Assembly (NCBI RefSeq): GCF_048007035.1
Contig: NZ_CP180355.1
Location: 1-64,000, forward strand
Length of the DNA stretch: 64,000 nucleotides
Source of the DNA: Imperialibacter sp963977595
GTDB lineage: Bacteria > Bacteroidota > Bacteroidia > Cytophagales > Cyclobacteriaceae
Direction: 5' to 3'
Position numbers and translations under genes: made by a program. The notes beneath the pieces were generated by a model. The model had not been told where the DNA came from. It made no database searches and saw nothing but the letters and a program-made list of their open reading frames with translations. Below are positions 62,601 through 64,000 of this stretch, piece by piece; the first letter of the stretch is position 1; the number at the start of each line of letters is the position of its first letter.

Positions 62601-63232
62601 TACCGACGGTCATTACTCTGGCAAAAATTTCTTCTAATTCGGGTGACTATGTGTTAACTCCTAAAGGTGGTGAAGACACCGATTATGATTTCGAATACAT
62701 ATCGGGCAAGCTGACTATAGAAAAAGCGCATCAGAAAATCACTTTTGAGCCTTTGCCAGCAAATCTTACGACAAATACAAGTGACCTTGAACTACAGGCA
62801 TCTACAGACTCTGGATTGCCTATTTCCTATTCTTCCAGCAATGAGACTGTCGCTATTATAAACGGAAGCACACTGTTAATTGAATCTTCCGGTCTGTCAA
62901 CCATCACAGCTAGTCAATTTGGAGACAGTAACTACCTTCCTGCGGAAAACGTTGATCAACTACTGGCGGTCGCCGCCGTGTTAGGAATACCGACGATCGG
63001 CCAGAAGGAAATGTCTATATATCCTAACCCGGCAGAGAATGACCTCCATCTCCTTGAAAAAATAGATAAACCTGGAAGGTTAAGGCTGACCGACCTAAAT
63101 GGAAAAGTGCTAATGGATCGAACCTTCGAGAGTCTTGAAAGGATTGAAATCCGTCATCTAAAAAACGGAGTTTATCTCTTGTATATAGAAATTGAGAATT
63201 CCAGCCTTATGACGAAATTTGTAAAGAAATAG
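56654..63232 (+). CDS. Giant T9SS-secreted repeat protein (propeller-like repeats, MBG domains, T9SS tail)
   Basis: A 2192-residue protein starting at a GTG just after an in-frame stop; the N-terminus has a signal peptide (GAVLFLAGSFLLHNHGISQ). Residues about 40-1050 hold over twenty repeats of about 45 residues with WNPNAN..V.SLA..GT.VYAGG.FT.IGGQSRN..AALN, of the delta-60/DUF5122 propeller type. About 1052-1132 is an Ig/MBG-like module. Residues 1133-1942 are five near-identical 162-residue units, each with two MBG domains (REYGEPNPTLSVEVTGF.. and KTYGEENPTLEVIYSGF..). Another MBG, an Ig-like unit like those of the gene at base 1, and a T9SS C-terminal tail (SIYPNPAEN, GVYLLYIE, FVKK) finish the chain. 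It is an exported adhesin or matrix protein; the ligand is unknown. Confidence 0.93.
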   Translation: MDLFKRILIKNLCSPKGAVLFLAGSFLLHNHGISQDLIEKYRNKVYGSVYAIEIDEPNDLIYLAGNFTRAGNLASYGAELDPTSGQVPSGFPQPNGTVYASISDAEGGYYIGGSFTNVGGLERRNLAYISHNAQVTSFAENLTISDPIYSLALGDGKLYIGGSFIAVKDNYVGSRGASLDASTGNPNFTFPKVNGQVLTVASDNDGGWYIGGEFTFVGEKSRNNIAHITADGNVSDWNPNANSAVFSLIMYGSTVYAGGYFTTIGGQFRNYIAAIDGSDGLATAWNPNANNEVRTLVTDGTNLYAGGRFTTLQGQSRNYIAAINISSGLVTTWDPNANDFVNCLATDGSTIYVGGYFSNIGGQSRAKIAALNASDGLANSWNPSANSSVWSLAISGTKVYVGGAFTFIGGASRNRLAALNVGGINNGLSTSWNPDPNGSVNALYLSGTTLYVGGNFTIIGGQSRHHAAAVSTSDGLANSWNPIMNNAVHSLAADETNVFAGGTFTSVGGELRNHLAAIDLDNGLETSWNPNANGTVYTLALDGTRVYAGGSFTNVGGQSRNRIAALNTANGLATSWNPNASATVYSLALGGTIVYAGGSFTSIGGQSRNYITALNAGNGLATAWNPNANSSVRTIAISGSTVYTGGDFTSIGGQFRNRIAALSTSNGLATAWNPDANATVRSLAIDGTLVYAGGNFTNIGAEPRNYIAALNASDGLAVEWNPNANASVSCLAIGDAGVYVGGDFQAIGGQSRNHIAALTISDGQLTDWNPNANSIVFALALEGTSLYAGGGFTSIGGQPRNRIAAIDVTSGQALGWNPDCNGTVSMLLTDGITMYTGGSFSSIGGQLRNNIAALSLATGQATSWDPNSNNFVTSMVIDGTTAYVGGGFTNIGGQSRSRLAAISLSDGLVTSWNPGTNGAVYSLQRNGPILYIGGTFTTIASQTRSYVGALNLSDGVATKWDPGANSGVYSLALDGTSIYAGGTFTEIGGQDRNKIAALKLSDGFASTWNPGISDIVRTIAISGTTVFAGGSFSSAFNQPSWGLAGIVSSAIAPDFSLTTISPKTYGDADFTLSANSTNSSGAIAFTSSDEGTLDVSGNTATIHAAGEVTITALLEATETFAAASLSQVLSIAKATLSASAPNQSREYGEPNPTLSVEVTGFVNGEDLSVLAAVPTATTEASTDSNVGSYPITVSAGSDDNYEINTSDGTLTITQANLTATAVDKVKTYGEENPTLEVIYSGFKNEDDKTALTTAPSPSTTATSTSAAGEYPISLSNGSDDNYTISNVPGTLTVNKATLSASAPNQSREYGEPNPTLSVEVTGFVNGEDLSVLATAPTATTEASTASNVGSYPITVSAGNDDNYGINTSDGTLTITQTNLTATAVDKVKTYGEENPTLEVIYSGFKNEDDKTALTTAPSPSTTATSASAAGEYPISLSTGSDDNYTISNVPGTLTVNKATLSASAPNQSREYGEPNPTLSVEVTGFVNGEDLSVLATAPTATTEASTASNVGSYPITVSAGNDDNYDINTSDGTLTITQTNLTATAVDKVKTYGEENPTLEVIYSGFKNEDDKTALTTAPSPSTTATSTSAAGEYPISLSTGSDDNYTISNVPGTLTVNKATLSASAPNQSREYGEPNPTLSVEVTGFVNGEDLSVLATAPTATTEASTASNVGSYPITVSAGNDDNYDINTSDGTLTITQTNLTATAVDKVKTYGEENPTLEVIYSGFKNEDDKTALTTAPSPSTTATSTSAAGEYPISLSTGSDDNYTISNVPGTLTVNKATLSASAPNQSREYGEPNPTLSVEVTGFVNGEDLSVLATAPTATTEASTASNVGSYPITVSAGNDDNYDINTSDGTLTITQTNLTATAVDKVKTYGEENPTLEVIYSGFKNEDDKTALTTAPSPSTTATSTSAAGEYPISLSTGSDDNYTISNVPGTLTVNKAILSATAEDATRGYKQENPAFSILYKGFKNSDDQSVIDALPTVITLAKISSNSGDYVLTPKGGEDTDYDFEYISGKLTIEKAHQKITFEPLPANLTTNTSDLELQASTDSGLPISYSSSNETVAIINGSTLLIESSGLSTITASQFGDSNYLPAENVDQLLAVAAVLGIPTIGQKEMSIYPNPAENDLHLLEKIDKPGRLRLTDLNGKVLMDRTFESLERIEIRHLKNGVYLLYIEIENSSLMTKFVKK
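60050..62479 (+). repeat. Five tandem 486-bp repeats inside the giant protein gene
   Basis: Units start at 60050, 60536, 61022, 61508 and 61994. Units 3-5 encode identical proteins; unit 2 differs by a few residues (GINTS, TSASAAG) and unit 1 by several more (VLAAVP, TDSNV, NYEIN, TQANL, SNGSD). Unit 5 is followed by a diverged start (KAILSATAED). Copy number may change by recombination. Confidence 0.97.
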
Positions 63233-63361
63233 TCGCCATTGATATAATGGACAGACTGAGCTCTTTTGAGCAGCGAGAGTGTCTGGCAACAATTTGAAAA
63301 CAGCCTGATTCAGCTTGATTTTTATAATGCCTTCTCCAAAAAAGCATCACCTATTCCTCGC

Positions 63362-64000
63362 ATGAATGCCATTGCATCCATCAGAAGCAAATACAAAGAC
63401 GCCGCTTTTCTTATTGGGAACGGCCCTAACCTGCGAAGTGGCATTATGCCATCCTGGAAGGACTTGCTGAAAGCAGCTTCCCCAAAACCTATTCCTTTCG
63501 ACCTGACAGGACTGACTAATACCGAAGCATATGATCTGATTGAGATATACGCAAATGATGTGGTTAAAGTGAAAAATAGAGTGAAAGCTGAATTGCAATT
63601 GACAAACAGCGATGACCTGAGTGTCCATAGAAAAATCATGGAATTTGCCAGGTCAACAAACACACCTGTGCTGACAACAAACTTTGATACGGCATTTGAA
63701 AAATCAGTCGGCGCCAGACCATTTCACACTGATTCTGACGGATTCACCCGTTTTTACCCCTGGAAAACCTACTATGGCTTTGAGAAACTTAAAAACCCTG
63801 CACAAGGCTTTGGCATATGGAAGATTCATGGCGATGTGAACTACCGGGACAGCATCAGGCTCGGGCTTGGCGACTACATGGGAAGCGTTCAGCGGGCAAG
63901 AAGCCTCATCACCAAAGGACGGCGCAGGCTTTATAAAGAAACACTTCTGTCAAAATCGTGGCAAGGCGAGCAGACCTGGCTCCATATCTGGTTCCACAGC
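63362..64000 (+). CDS. SIR2-domain protein, 3' end beyond the window
   Basis: The frame is open to the last base (213 residues seen). An N-terminal nucleotide-binding segment (KYKDAAFLIGNGPNLRSG) matches the FLxGxGxS/N-type NAD-binding start of SIR2_2 proteins. LTTNFDTAFE corresponds to the T-T-N-[YF]-D motif and GFGIWKIHGDVNY to the catalytic H-G motif. A TTG at 63266 would extend it by 32 residues. SIR2-domain proteins of this class are often parts of anti-phage systems that deplete NAD+, but the C-terminal effector or sensor part lies outside, so a defence role is inference. Confidence 0.85.
   Translation, partial: MNAIASIRSKYKDAAFLIGNGPNLRSGIMPSWKDLLKAASPKPIPFDLTGLTNTEAYDLIEIYANDVVKVKNRVKAELQLTNSDDLSVHRKIMEFARSTNTPVLTTNFDTAFEKSVGARPFHTDSDGFTRFYPWKTYYGFEKLKNPAQGFGIWKIHGDVNYRDSIRLGLGDYMGSVQRARSLITKGRRRLYKETLLSKSWQGEQTWLHIWFHS

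Noticed and set aside
1..64000. tRNA or rRNA genes
   Set aside because: I saw no cloverleaf with a TTCGA-type loop and acceptor stem, nor conserved rRNA blocks; a dedicated search was not possible.

Overview
The window looks like chromosome from a Bacteroidota bacterium, probably of the order Cytophagales. Evidence: two very large secreted proteins with type IX secretion (T9SS) C-terminal sorting tails, lipoproteins with acidic residues right after the lipobox cysteine, a FISUMP domain, MBG and SbsA Ig-like repeats, few Shine-Dalgarno sequences, and promoters with the Bacteroidota -7 element (TTTG). The genus cannot be fixed from sequence alone. No rRNA, tRNA or CRISPR array was found.

Layout. 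1-3.6 kb: the 3' end of a T9SS-exported Ig-repeat protein, broken by a frameshift near 2.53 kb. 4-5.3 kb: an AraC-type regulator and a TonB-domain lipoprotein. 5.3-8.4 kb: gene-poor DNA full of interspersed repeats around a rhuM-like gene. 8.5-13.2 kb: three DUF3494 (ice-binding/adhesin family) lipoproteins in a row. 13.5-16 kb: small membrane proteins, a CsbD-like protein, a coiled-coil lipoprotein, an outer-membrane barrel and an unlisted 50-residue lmo0937-type protein. 16.3-18.9 kb: an mlaEFD lipid transport operon. 19.2-23.6 kb: PRC-barrel protein, catalase-like protein lacking key residues, YtxH-like, holin-like and AI-2E transporter-like proteins. 24.9-26.4 kb: an IS4-family element. 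26.9-32.8 kb: an OmpA-family protein and an AraC / hybrid histidine kinase / response regulator operon. 33-40.6 kb: a six-Ig DUF3494 lipoprotein, a remnant DUF3494 fused in frame to an OmpA-family protein, a second CsbD-like protein, a cupin and two small paralogues. 41-56 kb: ordinary chromosome (FISUMP, FtsX-type permease, DinB, TrkH/TrkA, sugar isomerase-like and phosphoesterase proteins). 56.6-63.2 kb: a 2192-residue T9SS adhesin-like protein with five 486-bp tandem repeats. 63.4 kb to the end: a partial SIR2-domain protein.

The main discovery is a shared regulatory element. Fourteen promoters between 4.5 and 39.4 kb carry one rigid layout: WGTGAWATATGTAA, a second TGTAA-like box exactly 21 bp after the first TGTAA, and a TTTG (-7) element about 31 bp after that. 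This two-box direct repeat with 21-bp phasing, abutting the promoter, matches how AraC-family activators bind. It heads nearly every transcription unit in that stretch, on both strands, including the AraC/kinase operon itself. The likely regulators are the two AraC paralogues (3982-4542 and 32218-32826). The targets are mostly envelope and stress functions: DUF3494 surface lipoproteins, CsbD, PRC-barrel, YtxH, the dead-catalase-like protein, Mla lipid transport, OmpA proteins and small membrane proteins. I infer a locally clustered envelope-stress regulon controlled by a hybrid two-component system plus an AraC activator.
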